In this document: positions 43,473 to 51,854 of the stretch, in pieces
How positions within the stretch are numbered: position 1 is the first letter of the stretch
How the letters are laid out: every line of letters begins with the position of its first letter
Assembly (NCBI RefSeq): GCF_000374445.1
Contig: NZ_KB894412.1
Coordinates: forward strand, 124,001 to 188,000
Source of the DNA: Actinokineospora enzanensis DSM 44649
Lineage (GTDB): Bacteria > Actinomycetota > Actinomycetes > Mycobacteriales > Pseudonocardiaceae
Direction of reading: 5' to 3'
Length of the DNA: 64,000 nucleotides
Translations under genes and position numbers: made by a program
Notes under the pieces: generated by a model
Seen by the model: the letters and a program-made list of their open reading frames with translations, nothing else
What the model was told of the DNA's origin: nothing
The model's database searches: none

Positions 43473-46400
43473 CAGCCGTGCCGGAACACGACGGTGGTCA
43501 TCATCCAGGGCGTGCTGGCCTTGGTGTTGACCGTCGCGTTCGGACGGGTGCCGAGGGCCGCGGGCTGGTCCTCGATCAGCATCTCCATGTCCCCGGCGGG
43601 CGAGGAGTTCAGCCGAGCCGTGTAGCCGGTGCCCGCGGTGAGCGGTCGGCTGAAGCCGGAGTCGACGTACAGGCCGACGGCCAGCTCGTCGGCGGCCGTG
43701 GTGGCGGCGGTCTGCCCGGAGCTCGCCAGGGCCCCGCTGCCGACCGCGGACACCACCTGGTCCACCGCGCCTGTGCCGGAGGCCAACGACAGTCCCGAGT
43801 ACTCGACCGCGCCGACACCGATGTCGGCCGACGACGACGCAGAGGCGGTGATAGTCAGCTTCGTGCCACCACCGGCGGTGACCGGTGCCGTCCACACGCT
43901 CTGTTCGGTGTTGTCCGAGGCGACCACGGCGGCCACCTTGGTGTACACGTTGCCAGCGGAGTCGCGGACGCCGGTCGCCCGCGCGCCCGAGGTGTTCCAG
44001 ACGCCCACCTGGACCACCATCCGGTCACCGACCTGGACGGCCGAGGGCGTGGTGACGGCTCGTTCGCCGCCGGGGCCGCGGCCGGAGACCTGCTGCACAT
44101 AGCCCGGGATCGGCGTCGCCGACGGGGTGACCGCGTTGGACGGTCCGGACGGTCCGCTGGTGCCGATGGCGTTGGCGGCGGTGACCCGGAACGTGTACGC
44201 GGTGCCGTTGGTCAGCCCGGTGACCTGCGTGGACGTGCCGGTCACGGCGATCGGGGCGAGCGCGGCGGCACCCGCGTACGGGGTGACGGTGTACCCGATG
44301 ATCGGGCTGCCGCCGTCCCCGGGCGCCGACCAGCTGACCGTGGCCGAGCCGTTGCCCGCCACCGCGGCCACGCCCGAGGGCGCGGACGGCGCGGTGATGG
44401 ACGGCAGGATCCGCACGGTTTTCGCCACCGACGGCACCCCGGCGTCGTTCACCAGGAACAGCATGTAGTCGCCGGGCGGGGCCAGGGTCGCCCCGGCGGG
44501 CGTCTGGATGTCGAGCTTGCCCGCGCCCTTGGTGTACTGCAACGGCACGAACCGCTGGTCCATGTCGCTCTGGTGGGTGTCGGCGCCCATGGACACCAGG
44601 TTGACCGCGCTGATGTTCGCCGCGTCCGGAGTGGACACCGAGATCGTCTGCGCGTACGCGGTGGACGCGGGCGCGCCGGTGATCGTCGGGCGCGGGCCGT
44701 TGGACAGGTACGGCGGGGAGTAGATCTGCGCGGAGAGCTGGCCGGGCACGGTGGCGCTGATGTGGTGGCCGCCGCCCGCGACCAGCACCCGGCCGTCCGG
44801 CATGAGCAGCGCGGTCTGGTGGTACTGGCGCGGCACCGCCATCGACGCCGCGGTGGACCACTGCTCGGTGGCCGGGTCCCAGATCTCCGCGGTGAGGATG
44901 TTGGTGTTGAGCTTGCCCTGGTCGCTGGACGGCGCGCCGCCCACGGCCAGCACCTTGCCGTCGGCCATGGTGGTCAGCGTGTGGAAGTCGCGCGCGATGT
45001 TCATCGACGCGGTCCGCCGCCAGGCGGGTGTGGGCGCGGTGAGGTCGATGACCGCGGTGTTGGCCATCGCGGGCGCGCCGTCGGAGACGGTGGTCGACCC
45101 GCCGCTGTAGAGGATCTTGCCCGGCCGGTACATGGTGGACGATCCGTTGACCACGCCGCTGGCGCCGACCGGGGTCCAGGTCTGGTTGTCCACGTCCAGC
45201 CAGTAGGAGACGTCCTCGGACGGCCCCATGGTGAACACCTTGCCGTTGGGGGCGAGGTAGGCGAACGGGTACTCCACCTCGTGGATCTGCGAGGTGTTCA
45301 CATTGGACAGCACGGTCCAGGTGTTGTTGCCCGGGTCGTAGACCTCGGGGTGCTCGGCCCAGGTGTAGGCGTCGGCGGTGTTGCCGCTGATGGTCACGTA
45401 CCGGCCGTCGGGCAGCTCGGTGATGCTCGGGTACCAGCGCGGGTAGTGCATGTCCGCGACCCGGCTCCACGCGTTGGTGGCCGGGTCGAAGATCGTGGTG
45501 TCCTTGATGCCCAGCTCGCCGGTGGAGACCACGCCGTAGCCGCCGACCACGAGCACGCGGCCGTCGGGCAGGTGCGCGTTGGCGGCGCAGAAGATGCTGT
45601 CCGGGGCGGTGATCGTGGTGAAGGTGTTGGCCACCGGGTCCCACAGGTAGGTCGGCTCGGGCTGGTGCCAGCCGTCCCACAGGATGTACTTGCCGTTGTT
45701 CAGCGCGATCATGTGCACGGCGACGAACGGCCAGTTCATCGCGGGCGCCCACTGGCCCTGCGGGGCCGCGCTGGGGGTGACGGCGTTGGACGGCGCCGAG
45801 GCGGCGCTGGTGCCGACCGCGTTGGTCGCGGCCACGGTGAAGGTGTACGAGGTGCCGTTGGTCAGGCCGGGGACCTGGGTGGTCGGCGTCGAGCCGCTGA
45901 GCACGATGGGCGCCTGCGCGACGCCCGCCGCGTACGGGGTGATCGTGTACGAGACGATGGCGCTGCCGCCGTTGGGCGGCGCGGTCCAGCTCAGCGTGAC
46001 GGTCCCGTTCCCGGCCTGGGCGACCACGGAGGTCGGCGCGCCGGGCGCGGTGGGGCCGTTGGTGCCGCCGCCGGTGCTGTCCGCGGCCTTGAAGACGACG
46101 GTGGCCATCAGCCAGGGCACGCCCGGCCCGGTGGACACGCCCGCGTTGGGCTGCTCGCCGATGCCGACCGGCCGGTCCGCGGAGACGAACTCCATGTCCG
46201 AGGTGGGCGAGACGTTGACCCGCTCGGTGAACCCGCTGCCCGCCGCCAGGGTCTGGCCGAACCCGGAGTCGGCGTAGAAGCCGATCGCCAGGCCGTTGCC
46301 CGCGGTGGTGGCGGGCGTCGCCCCGGAGCTGACCACGCCCGCGACCGTGGTGGTGCCGGTGGCCTGCGCCTGCTGGTCGACCACGGTGGCGTCGGCCGCG

Positions 46401-46825
46401 GTGGCCAGGCCGGAGTACTCGGTGACGCCGACACCGATGTCGGCCTTGGCGGTCGGGGTCACGGTGATGGCGGGCTTGGTGCCGCCGCCGTTGACGACCG
46501 GCGCGCTCCACACGCTCAGCTCGGTACCGTCGGCCGCGACGACTGCGGTGAGCTTGGTGTAGGTGTTGTTCGCCGCGTCCTTGACGGTCTTGGCGGTGGC
46601 GTGGCCGCTGCTCCAGATCCCGACCTGCACGACGATCCGGTTACCGGCGACGACCGCGTTGGGCAGGGTCACCGCCTTGCTGGTGGCGACCGCCCGCGCA
46701 CTGGCCTTCTGCACGAAGGCGGGGGTGACCCCGGCGGCCAGCCCGGGTAAGCCGAGCGTCACCACCAGGAACGACAGCAGAACCGCCAGTGCGACGCGCG
46801 CCCGGCGGGGGCGAAGGAATCCCAT
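43472..46825 (-). CDS. Secreted copper-radical oxidase (galactose oxidase family) with mirrored accessory domains
   Basis: This 1117-residue protein starts with a signal peptide (ARVALAVLLSFLVVTLGLPG). The order is accessory domain X (36-250), Fn3 (260-350), a kelch beta-propeller (about 357-690), DUF1929 (690-795), a second Fn3 (797-888) and a second X domain (895-1117). All five AA5 active-site positions appear to be present: Cys near 411 (IFCAAN), Tyr near 464 (RWYPS), Tyr-His near 668 (RQYHQT) and His near 749 (ADTHQSDMDQR). It should form the Tyr-Cys cofactor, bind copper and oxidise an alcohol or carbohydrate to an aldehyde with H2O2 release. The substrate is unknown. CopD-CtaG downstream may supply copper. 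GAGGAC precedes the ATG. Confidence 0.85.
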   Translation of the reverse strand: MGFLRPRRARVALAVLLSFLVVTLGLPGLAAGVTPAFVQKASARAVATSKAVTLPNAVVAGNRIVVQVGIWSSGHATAKTVKDAANNTYTKLTAVVAADGTELSVWSAPVVNGGGTKPAITVTPTAKADIGVGVTEYSGLATAADATVVDQQAQATGTTTVAGVVSSGATPATTAGNGLAIGFYADSGFGQTLAAGSGFTERVNVSPTSDMEFVSADRPVGIGEQPNAGVSTGPGVPWLMATVVFKAADSTGGGTNGPTAPGAPTSVVAQAGNGTVTLSWTAPPNGGSAIVSYTITPYAAGVAQAPIVLSGSTPTTQVPGLTNGTSYTFTVAATNAVGTSAASAPSNAVTPSAAPQGQWAPAMNWPFVAVHMIALNNGKYILWDGWHQPEPTYLWDPVANTFTTITAPDSIFCAANAHLPDGRVLVVGGYGVVSTGELGIKDTTIFDPATNAWSRVADMHYPRWYPSITELPDGRYVTISGNTADAYTWAEHPEVYDPGNNTWTVLSNVNTSQIHEVEYPFAYLAPNGKVFTMGPSEDVSYWLDVDNQTWTPVGASGVVNGSSTMYRPGKILYSGGSTTVSDGAPAMANTAVIDLTAPTPAWRRTASMNIARDFHTLTTMADGKVLAVGGAPSSDQGKLNTNILTAEIWDPATEQWSTAASMAVPRQYHQTALLMPDGRVLVAGGGHHISATVPGQLSAQIYSPPYLSNGPRPTITGAPASTAYAQTISVSTPDAANISAVNLVSMGADTHQSDMDQRFVPLQYTKGAGKLDIQTPAGATLAPPGDYMLFLVNDAGVPSVAKTVRILPSITAPSAPSGVAAVAGNGSATVSWSAPGDGGSPIIGYTVTPYAGAAALAPIAVTGTSTQVTGLTNGTAYTFRVTAANAIGTSGPSGPSNAVTPSATPIPGYVQQVSGRGPGGERAVTTPSAVQVGDRMVVQVGVWNTSGARATGVRDSAGNVYTKVAAVVASDNTEQSVWTAPVTAGGGTKLTITASASSSADIGVGAVEYSGLSLASGTGAVDQVVSAVGSGALASSGQTAATTAADELAVGLYVDSGFSRPLTAGTGYTARLNSSPAGDMEMLIEDQPAALGTRPNATVNTKASTPWMMTTVVFRHG

Positions 46826-47143
46826 GAACCGTCCTCGACCGAAGTTCCATGGCCGACCACGCCGGCGTGGCTTACATCGCGCCGTGCGGACGGACGTTTC
46901 GGGAAGTAGGCGAGGATTTCTCGATTAGGCCGAACAGCGGTACCCGAAACGAATTCCCTTGTCCCCCAGGGAATTTCTCACCATCGAGACTTCGGGACGA
47001 AGACTGCGAAGGTATAACGGCAAAACGGACAAAGTCGACGCCATTGCCTGATCCGTGGCGATGGTGGCGCTATCCGATGAACGTGCGCCCACCAAGCCGG
47101 GAACGATGCCGGGCGGGGAAGTGGGGGCGGGCGGCGGGAGAAA
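46826..47143. other. Intergenic region upstream of the copper oxidase
   Basis: No gene is supported. The part between 46910 and 47050 is A/T-richer than its surroundings and should contain the oxidase promoter on the minus strand. No clear operator was recognised. Confidence 0.4.
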
Positions 47144-47929
47144 TCAGTTATTGTGCAGGCCGCCGTGCAGGTGGCCGACCTGGATCGCCGTCCCGGTGTG
47201 CACTCCGTTCATCACGTTGTGCACATCCCCCGCCGCGGGGACCCGCTGCCGCAGGTCGGCGCCCGCGGCACCTTCCTCGCCCACGATCTCCGCGCCCGCG
47301 GCGACCAGCCCGGAGCCGACGAGGTCGCCGCTCATGACCGGCACGTGCAGATAGGCCTTGGTGGACAGCTCCTTGACCCGGACGTCCGTCGGCGCCACGT
47401 TCAGCCGGACGTAGCCGGAGTCGACCACGTCGTCGTAGACCCGGCCGGACAGCAGGACGGCGAAGAAGGTGCGGTCGGGGTCGGAGCGCCTCAGCGCGCC
47501 GCGCAGGACGTCGGCCTCCAGCAGCCGGTGGGTGTTGACCAGCGCGCGGCCGCCGCCGGGCATCAGGACCGGGCCGACGTGCAGTGCGCCGCGCAGGCGC
47601 AGCCGCAGGCCGCGGTCGCGCTCGCGGAGCCGGACGTCGCGCTCGGCGAGCACCTCCTGCAGTGCAGGGAACAGCCTGCCGATGACCCCGGGCAGGTACT
47701 TGGTGTCGAACCCGATGCCGACGCCGTCGCCGGTGTCCTGCGGGAACAGCCTGCCCTCCCAGACGTGGCCGAGGCCGCAGCGGGCGAAGGCGAGGCCGAG
47801 CACGTCCGGCACGGCCTGGGCGAGCACCTGCTGGGCCAGGTCCGGGTTCGAGCCGTACCGCTCGGTGTCCACGACCAGCACCGCCCGGTAGGGCGGCAGC
47901 TCGACCTCGGTATCGGACGGACCAGTCAC
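47144..47929 (-). CDS. Nucleotide-cyclase-like protein with C-terminal amyloid-like signalling motif
   Basis: This 261-residue cytosolic protein resembles class III cyclase homology domains. AVLVVDTERYGS supplies the first metal-type Asp and FPQDTGDGVGIGF resembles the GD.v.A segment; ALHVGPV follows as in cyclases. Activity is uncertain since the remaining substrate residues were not identified. The last 25 residues (NVMNGVHTGTAIQVGHLHGG...) form a Gly/His/Gln motif of the kind found as RHIM-like or bacterial amyloid signalling tags near NLR-type proteins. A related motif opens the NB-ARC protein at 61579-63939. The GTG start has GGAG seven bases upstream. It appears monocistronic. Confidence 0.6.
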   Translation of the reverse strand: MTGPSDTEVELPPYRAVLVVDTERYGSNPDLAQQVLAQAVPDVLGLAFARCGLGHVWEGRLFPQDTGDGVGIGFDTKYLPGVIGRLFPALQEVLAERDVRLRERDRGLRLRLRGALHVGPVLMPGGGRALVNTHRLLEADVLRGALRRSDPDRTFFAVLLSGRVYDDVVDSGYVRLNVAPTDVRVKELSTKAYLHVPVMSGDLVGSGLVAAGAEIVGEEGAAGADLRQRVPAAGDVHNVMNGVHTGTAIQVGHLHGGLHNN

Positions 47930-48288
47930 CGCGGCACTCCGTTTCCCCGTGTTTCCCCGTCGACGCGTCTGCGCTTACACCGTACTGCGCCGGGCCCGCC
48001 GTGGAGATGACAGTTCCTGGTCGTTTCCGGCCGGCTCGGCGTCCGGACAAGCCGGTGGGTGAACCGGTGGCCAAGGCCGGGAGAGGTCCAGCACGGAGCG
48101 TGACCGATAATTCGCCCGAAATGTACTCTTTTTCGCGCCGAATACCCCCGCCGGAATTCTGTGAATTCCCACTCCGGCCCAGCGTCTCGACGGTCTACAA
48201 ACAACCCTGGCGAGCCAACCGCCCCTGATTCCACGCATCCCGGACACCGTTCCGACCCCGATCAACTGGTGATTTCCGAGACGCGTAT
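47930..48288. other. Intergenic region between cyclase-like gene and chitinase
   Basis: This divergent spacer holds the promoters of both genes. Its middle (48110-48170) is A/T-rich. No gene or RNA is recognisable apart from the chitinase operators to the right. Confidence 0.4.
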
Positions 48289-48340
48289 TGGTCTAGACCT
48301 AAACCGATCCACCCGCTAGATTCATTGTGGTCTAGACCAC
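48289..48340. promoter_or_regulatory. Two DasR-type operators (dre) in the chitinase promoter
   Basis: TGGTCTAGACCT (48289-48300) and GTGGTCTAGACCAC (48327-48340, perfect palindrome) match the chitinase direct repeat of Streptomyces, TGGTCTAGACCA, the DasR responsive element. TAGATT (48317-48322) between them is a likely -10 box. GlcNAc-dependent derepression by a DasR homologue encoded elsewhere is expected. Confidence 0.85.
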
Positions 48341-48372
48341 ACGGCATTCCGCTCAACCCTGGAGCCAACGCC

Positions 48373-50628
48373 ATGAGACGCACCCTTCGTCGCTTGTCCA
48401 CCGCGGCGGTGAGCCTCCTGCTGGCCACCTCCGCCCTGATCACGCTCCAAGAACCGGCCTCGGCGGCGGGCGCTCTCCGCGCGACGCTCGTTATGACCGG
48501 CACGACCGGGGAGTACACGGTCGTCAACAACGGCAGCAGCGCGGTGACCGGCTGGGCCGTCACCTTCGAGCTGCCCGCGGGCGTCACCGCCACGGCGAAC
48601 GCCAACTCGAAGGTCAGCCAGACCGGCACCCGGGTCACGCTGAGCCCGGAGTACTACATCAACACCCTCCAGCCGGGTCGCTCCACCTACCCGTACAACC
48701 CGTCGTTCCGGCTCAGCGGCTCGGCCACCCCGGCCAAGTGCCGGGTCGACAACGCCAACTGCGATGGCACCCCCGACACACCGCCCGCTGCCCCGGCGAA
48801 CCTGCGCGCGACGGTGAAGACGACCAAGACCATCACGCTGGCCTGGGACCCGGCCGGGATGGGCTCGCTGCCCATCAAGGACTACGACCTCTACCAGGAC
48901 GGCAAGCTGGTCAAGACGGTGGTCGACCCCACCGCGTCGATCAGCGACCTGACCCCGGCCACCGCCTACAAGTTCACCGTCAAGGCCAAGGACACCAACG
49001 GCCTGGCCTCGGCGGAGAGCGCACCGCTGTCGGTGACCACCAACAACCCGTCCGACGACACCCAGGCACCCACCGTGCCCGCGGGCCTGCGCTCCACCGC
49101 GGCCGACTCGGGCAGCGTCACCCTCGCCTGGACTGCGTCCACGGACAACACCGGCGTCGTCGCCTACGACGTCTACCGCAACGGTGAGCTGGCCACCACG
49201 GTCACCACCACCACGGCGAAGGTCACCGGCCTGGCCCCGTCCTCCACGTACAGCTTCACCGTGCGTGCCCGCGACGGTTACGACAACGCCTCCGCGCAGA
49301 GCGCCCCGATCTCGGTCAAGACCACCGACATCGTCGCAGGCTACGCGCGGGTCGGCTACTTCGTGCAGTGGGGCATCTACGGCCGCCAGTTCTTCGTCAA
49401 GAACCTGGTGACCACCGGTGCCGCGGCGAAGCTGACGCACATCCTCTACGCGTTCAGCAACATCGACCCGACCAACCTGACCTGCCTCACCGGCGTCACC
49501 AAGAGCACCACCGCGGACCCGGAGGACCCGAACCAGGGCGACGGCGCGGGCGACTCCGAGGCGGACTACTCGCGGCCGATGTCGGCGAGCCAGTCCGTCG
49601 ACGGCGTCGGCGACACCGGCTGGGAGACGCTGCGCGGCAACTTCAACCAGCTCAAGAAGCTCAAGGTCAAGTACCCGAACCTGAAGATCCTGATGTCGAT
49701 CGGCGGCTGGACGTACTCGAAGTACTTCTCCGACGTGGCCGCCACCGACGCCTCGCGCAAGAAGTTCGTCGCCTCGTGCATCGACGCCTACATCGACGGC
49801 AACATCAAGGCCTACGGCGGCGCGGGCGGTCCGGGCACCGCGGCGGGCATCTTCGACGGCCTCGACATCGACTGGGAGTGGCCGGGCAGCGGTGACGGCC
49901 ACCCGGGCAACCACTGGTCGGTCAACGACAAGGCCAACCTGCTCGCCCTGATGAAGGAGTTCCGCGAGCAGCTCGACGCCAAGAGCAAGACCACCGGCAA
50001 GCGCTACGAGCTGCACGCCTTCACCCCCGCCGACCCCGGCAAGGTGCAGGCGGGCTGGGACATCCCGAAGATCTTCGACTACCTCGACGTCGCGAACGTG
50101 CAGGGCTACGACTTCCACGGCTCCGGCAGCGACAACTCGTGGGAACCGAAGATGACCGGTCACCAGGGCAACCTGTACACCGACCCGGAGGACCCCTACA
50201 ACAACAAGTTCAGCGTCGAGGCCGCCATCAAGGCCTACACCGACCGCGGCGCCAACCCGCGCAAGCTGACCCTCGGCCTCGCCTTCTACGGCCGCGGCTG
50301 GCAGCAGGTCGTGGACGGCGGCAAGAAGGGCGCCTGGCAGCAGGCCAACGGCGCGGCACCGGGCCAGTTCGCGGAGGAAGCGGGCACCCGGGGCTACAGC
50401 AACCTGCTGGCGAGCGTGCCCAACTGCCCGATCCAGCACAACACGGCCATCGTCGCCACCTTCTGCTACACCGGCAACAACGGCCAGTGGTGGACCTTCG
50501 ACGACCCGTGGTCGATCCAGCAGAAGACCGCCTGGATCAAGTCCAAGGGCCTCCTCGGGGCCATGGCCTGGGAGATGTCGGGTGACCCCGGCACCCTCAT
50601 GACGGCCGTGGACACCGGCCTCAAGTAG
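48373..50628 (+). CDS. Secreted GH18 chitinase with CBM2 and two Fn3 domains
   Basis: This 751-residue extracellular enzyme hydrolyses chitin. Residues 1-31 are a signal peptide. Residues 32-125 are a CBM2-like cellulose/chitin-binding module (VVNNGSSAVTGWAVTFELP). Two Fn3 domains follow (about 140-225 and 233-318), then the GH18 barrel (about 325-750). The catalytic signature FDGLDIDWEW near residue 500 keeps the DxxDxDxE acid, and SIGGW is the usual strand motif upstream. Length and order match Streptomyces family 18 chitinases. ATG 48373 has GGAG nine bases upstream and begins the signal peptide; the frame upstream overlaps the operator. It is regulated by the two DasR-type sites and ends at a strong terminator. 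Confidence 0.95.
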   Translation: MRRTLRRLSTAAVSLLLATSALITLQEPASAAGALRATLVMTGTTGEYTVVNNGSSAVTGWAVTFELPAGVTATANANSKVSQTGTRVTLSPEYYINTLQPGRSTYPYNPSFRLSGSATPAKCRVDNANCDGTPDTPPAAPANLRATVKTTKTITLAWDPAGMGSLPIKDYDLYQDGKLVKTVVDPTASISDLTPATAYKFTVKAKDTNGLASAESAPLSVTTNNPSDDTQAPTVPAGLRSTAADSGSVTLAWTASTDNTGVVAYDVYRNGELATTVTTTTAKVTGLAPSSTYSFTVRARDGYDNASAQSAPISVKTTDIVAGYARVGYFVQWGIYGRQFFVKNLVTTGAAAKLTHILYAFSNIDPTNLTCLTGVTKSTTADPEDPNQGDGAGDSEADYSRPMSASQSVDGVGDTGWETLRGNFNQLKKLKVKYPNLKILMSIGGWTYSKYFSDVAATDASRKKFVASCIDAYIDGNIKAYGGAGGPGTAAGIFDGLDIDWEWPGSGDGHPGNHWSVNDKANLLALMKEFREQLDAKSKTTGKRYELHAFTPADPGKVQAGWDIPKIFDYLDVANVQGYDFHGSGSDNSWEPKMTGHQGNLYTDPEDPYNNKFSVEAAIKAYTDRGANPRKLTLGLAFYGRGWQQVVDGGKKGAWQQANGAAPGQFAEEAGTRGYSNLLASVPNCPIQHNTAIVATFCYTGNNGQWWTFDDPWSIQQKTAWIKSKGLLGAMAWEMSGDPGTLMTAVDTGLK

Positions 50629-50658
50629 GCCGACCGCCGGACCGACAGCTCCGGAACC

Positions 50659-50697
50659 GGAAGTGCTCCCCCGCCACCTCGGCGGGGGAGCACTTCC
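50659..50697 (+). terminator. Intrinsic terminator of the chitinase gene
   Basis: A perfect 17-bp stem (50659-50675 with 50681-50697), loop ACCTC, followed by CCTTTT, 30 bases after the chitinase stop. Confidence 0.93.
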
Positions 50698-50718
50698 CCT
50701 TTTCCGGGGTTCGAGGAG

Positions 50719-51136
50719 CTACTGCGCGACCGCGTCCTGGACCCCGGGGAATCGTCGGCGGTGAAATCGAAGCCGGTCGGGGTGACCTTCGAGATCGTGT
50801 AGACGCGATCCCCCGCCGTGGCCAACGGGATGCCCACGACCCGGCTCATGGTCTGGAATGCGTCGGGTGCGCGCGTCAGCCCGCAGAGAATGCGGCCCAG
50901 CTGCGCGGCGTCCCCTGGTTCGAAGTTCGGCACGGCCAACCGCAGGCGCATCCGTTTCCGGTTGTTGCTCCAGCCGGACCGACCGATCCGGCTCCGCGCG
51001 GTCGTCAGCTGGAGCCGTTGCGCGGCTGCGCACTGCCCGCGACCGTGCCACCTGCGCTTTCCGGGATCAGCGCGATCGACGCGCCGTCGGCCCACACCGT
51101 GAAGTCGGCATTCAGCGCCGTGAGATCGTCGCGCAT
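50719..51136 (-). pseudogene. Probable frameshifted small gene remnant
   Basis: Protein-like sequence runs leftwards but in more than one frame. From ATG 51136 it reads MRDDLTALNADFTVWADGAS... and stops at 51005. A different frame then gives RLRLAVPNFEPGDAAQLGRI... to DFTADDSPG, and a third frame gives PGVQDAVAQ ending at 50719. Each piece has natural-looking composition but none is a full gene, which suggests two frame breaks. I do not recognise the family. Alternatively it is two tiny genes, or coding potential by chance. Confidence 0.35.
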
Positions 51137-51152
51137 CGCTCGCACCGTGTTA

Positions 51153-51195
51153 TTACACCCTATGGGGTGACGGTTACACCTATCGGTGGGTGACG
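51153..51195. promoter_or_regulatory. Tandem operator-like repeats
   Basis: Two adjacent blocks begin TTACACC(C)TAT and end in GTGACG (51153-51172 and 51174-51195). Each contains a small inverted repeat (CACCC..GGGTG and CACC..GGTG). They lie between the remnant on the minus strand and the plus-strand gene at 51307 and look like a cooperative regulator site. The regulator is unknown; the LacI-family gene at 51855 is a candidate. Confidence 0.45.
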
Positions 51196-51306
51196 AACAT
51201 CCCGGTTGCCGTGTACAGAAAGTAAGTGGGAAGACCTGGGGTGCCACTACTACCGGGTGACGTGGCACCATCTGCGCACGCGCGCGGGGACCGGAAGGAC
51301 GTGCCC

Positions 51307-51822
51307 ATGAACAACCGGACCGAACAGATGGACGACCTGCAGCTGGTCGCCCTGCCGACGGCTGTCGGGTGCACCGAGATGTTCGTGCGGTTCTCGTTGA
51401 CCGAGTGGAAGCTGCGTGGCCTGCGGGATGCCGCGGCGGAGGCGGGCAGACGGCTGGCCGAGGCGGTGGTCGGCGCGGTCGACGGCAAGCAGCCGGGGGT
51501 GTTCAACGCGCGGGTGCGGCTCACCGGGGGCGAGCTGTTCATCGAGATCGAGACCCCGCGGGTCGTCCGGGTGCCAGCGGTGCCCGATGGTCCACGGATG
51601 GGCGTCACCGAGTTGGGGGTCGGTCGTTACCTCCTGTGGGCGAGCCTGCCGCTGCCCGGGGGCATGAACGCGTCCGCGGTGCCGTTGCCGCGGCGGCAGC
51701 GCAGGCCCTCCCCGGCGGCGGCGATCGAGGCGCAGCGGGACCCGCTGCCCGACGACGGCGACGACGTGATGCAGCGGATCCTGTTCGGGCTGTCCGGCCC
51801 GCCGGACCGACACCACCGCTAG
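51307..51822 (+). CDS. Degenerate HATPase (RsbW)-like protein
   Basis: This 171-residue soluble protein has a segment, FVRFSLTEWKLRGLRDAAAEAGRRLAEAVVGAV, then ARVRLTGGELFIEIE. It lines up with the first helix-strand part of actinobacterial RsbW-type ATP-binding proteins. The ELVTNA box Asn is replaced (RLAEAVV) and no G1/G2 ATP motifs are visible, so kinase activity is unlikely and the relationship is weak. Start ATG 51307 has GAAGGA upstream. It ends 32 nt before the LacI-family gene, so they are probably one operon. A protein-binding regulatory role is a guess from fold resemblance. Confidence 0.45.
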   Translation: MNNRTEQMDDLQLVALPTAVGCTEMFVRFSLTEWKLRGLRDAAAEAGRRLAEAVVGAVDGKQPGVFNARVRLTGGELFIEIETPRVVRVPAVPDGPRMGVTELGVGRYLLWASLPLPGGMNASAVPLPRRQRRPSPAAAIEAQRDPLPDDGDDVMQRILFGLSGPPDRHHR

Positions 51823-51854
51823 TCCACAGTAGACACCCGGCGAGGGGAGCGACG

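Noticed and set aside
48322-50439. Minus-strand open frame of 705 codons opposite the chitinase
   Set aside because: Antisense to a complete GH18 enzyme with signal peptide and terminator; no motifs.
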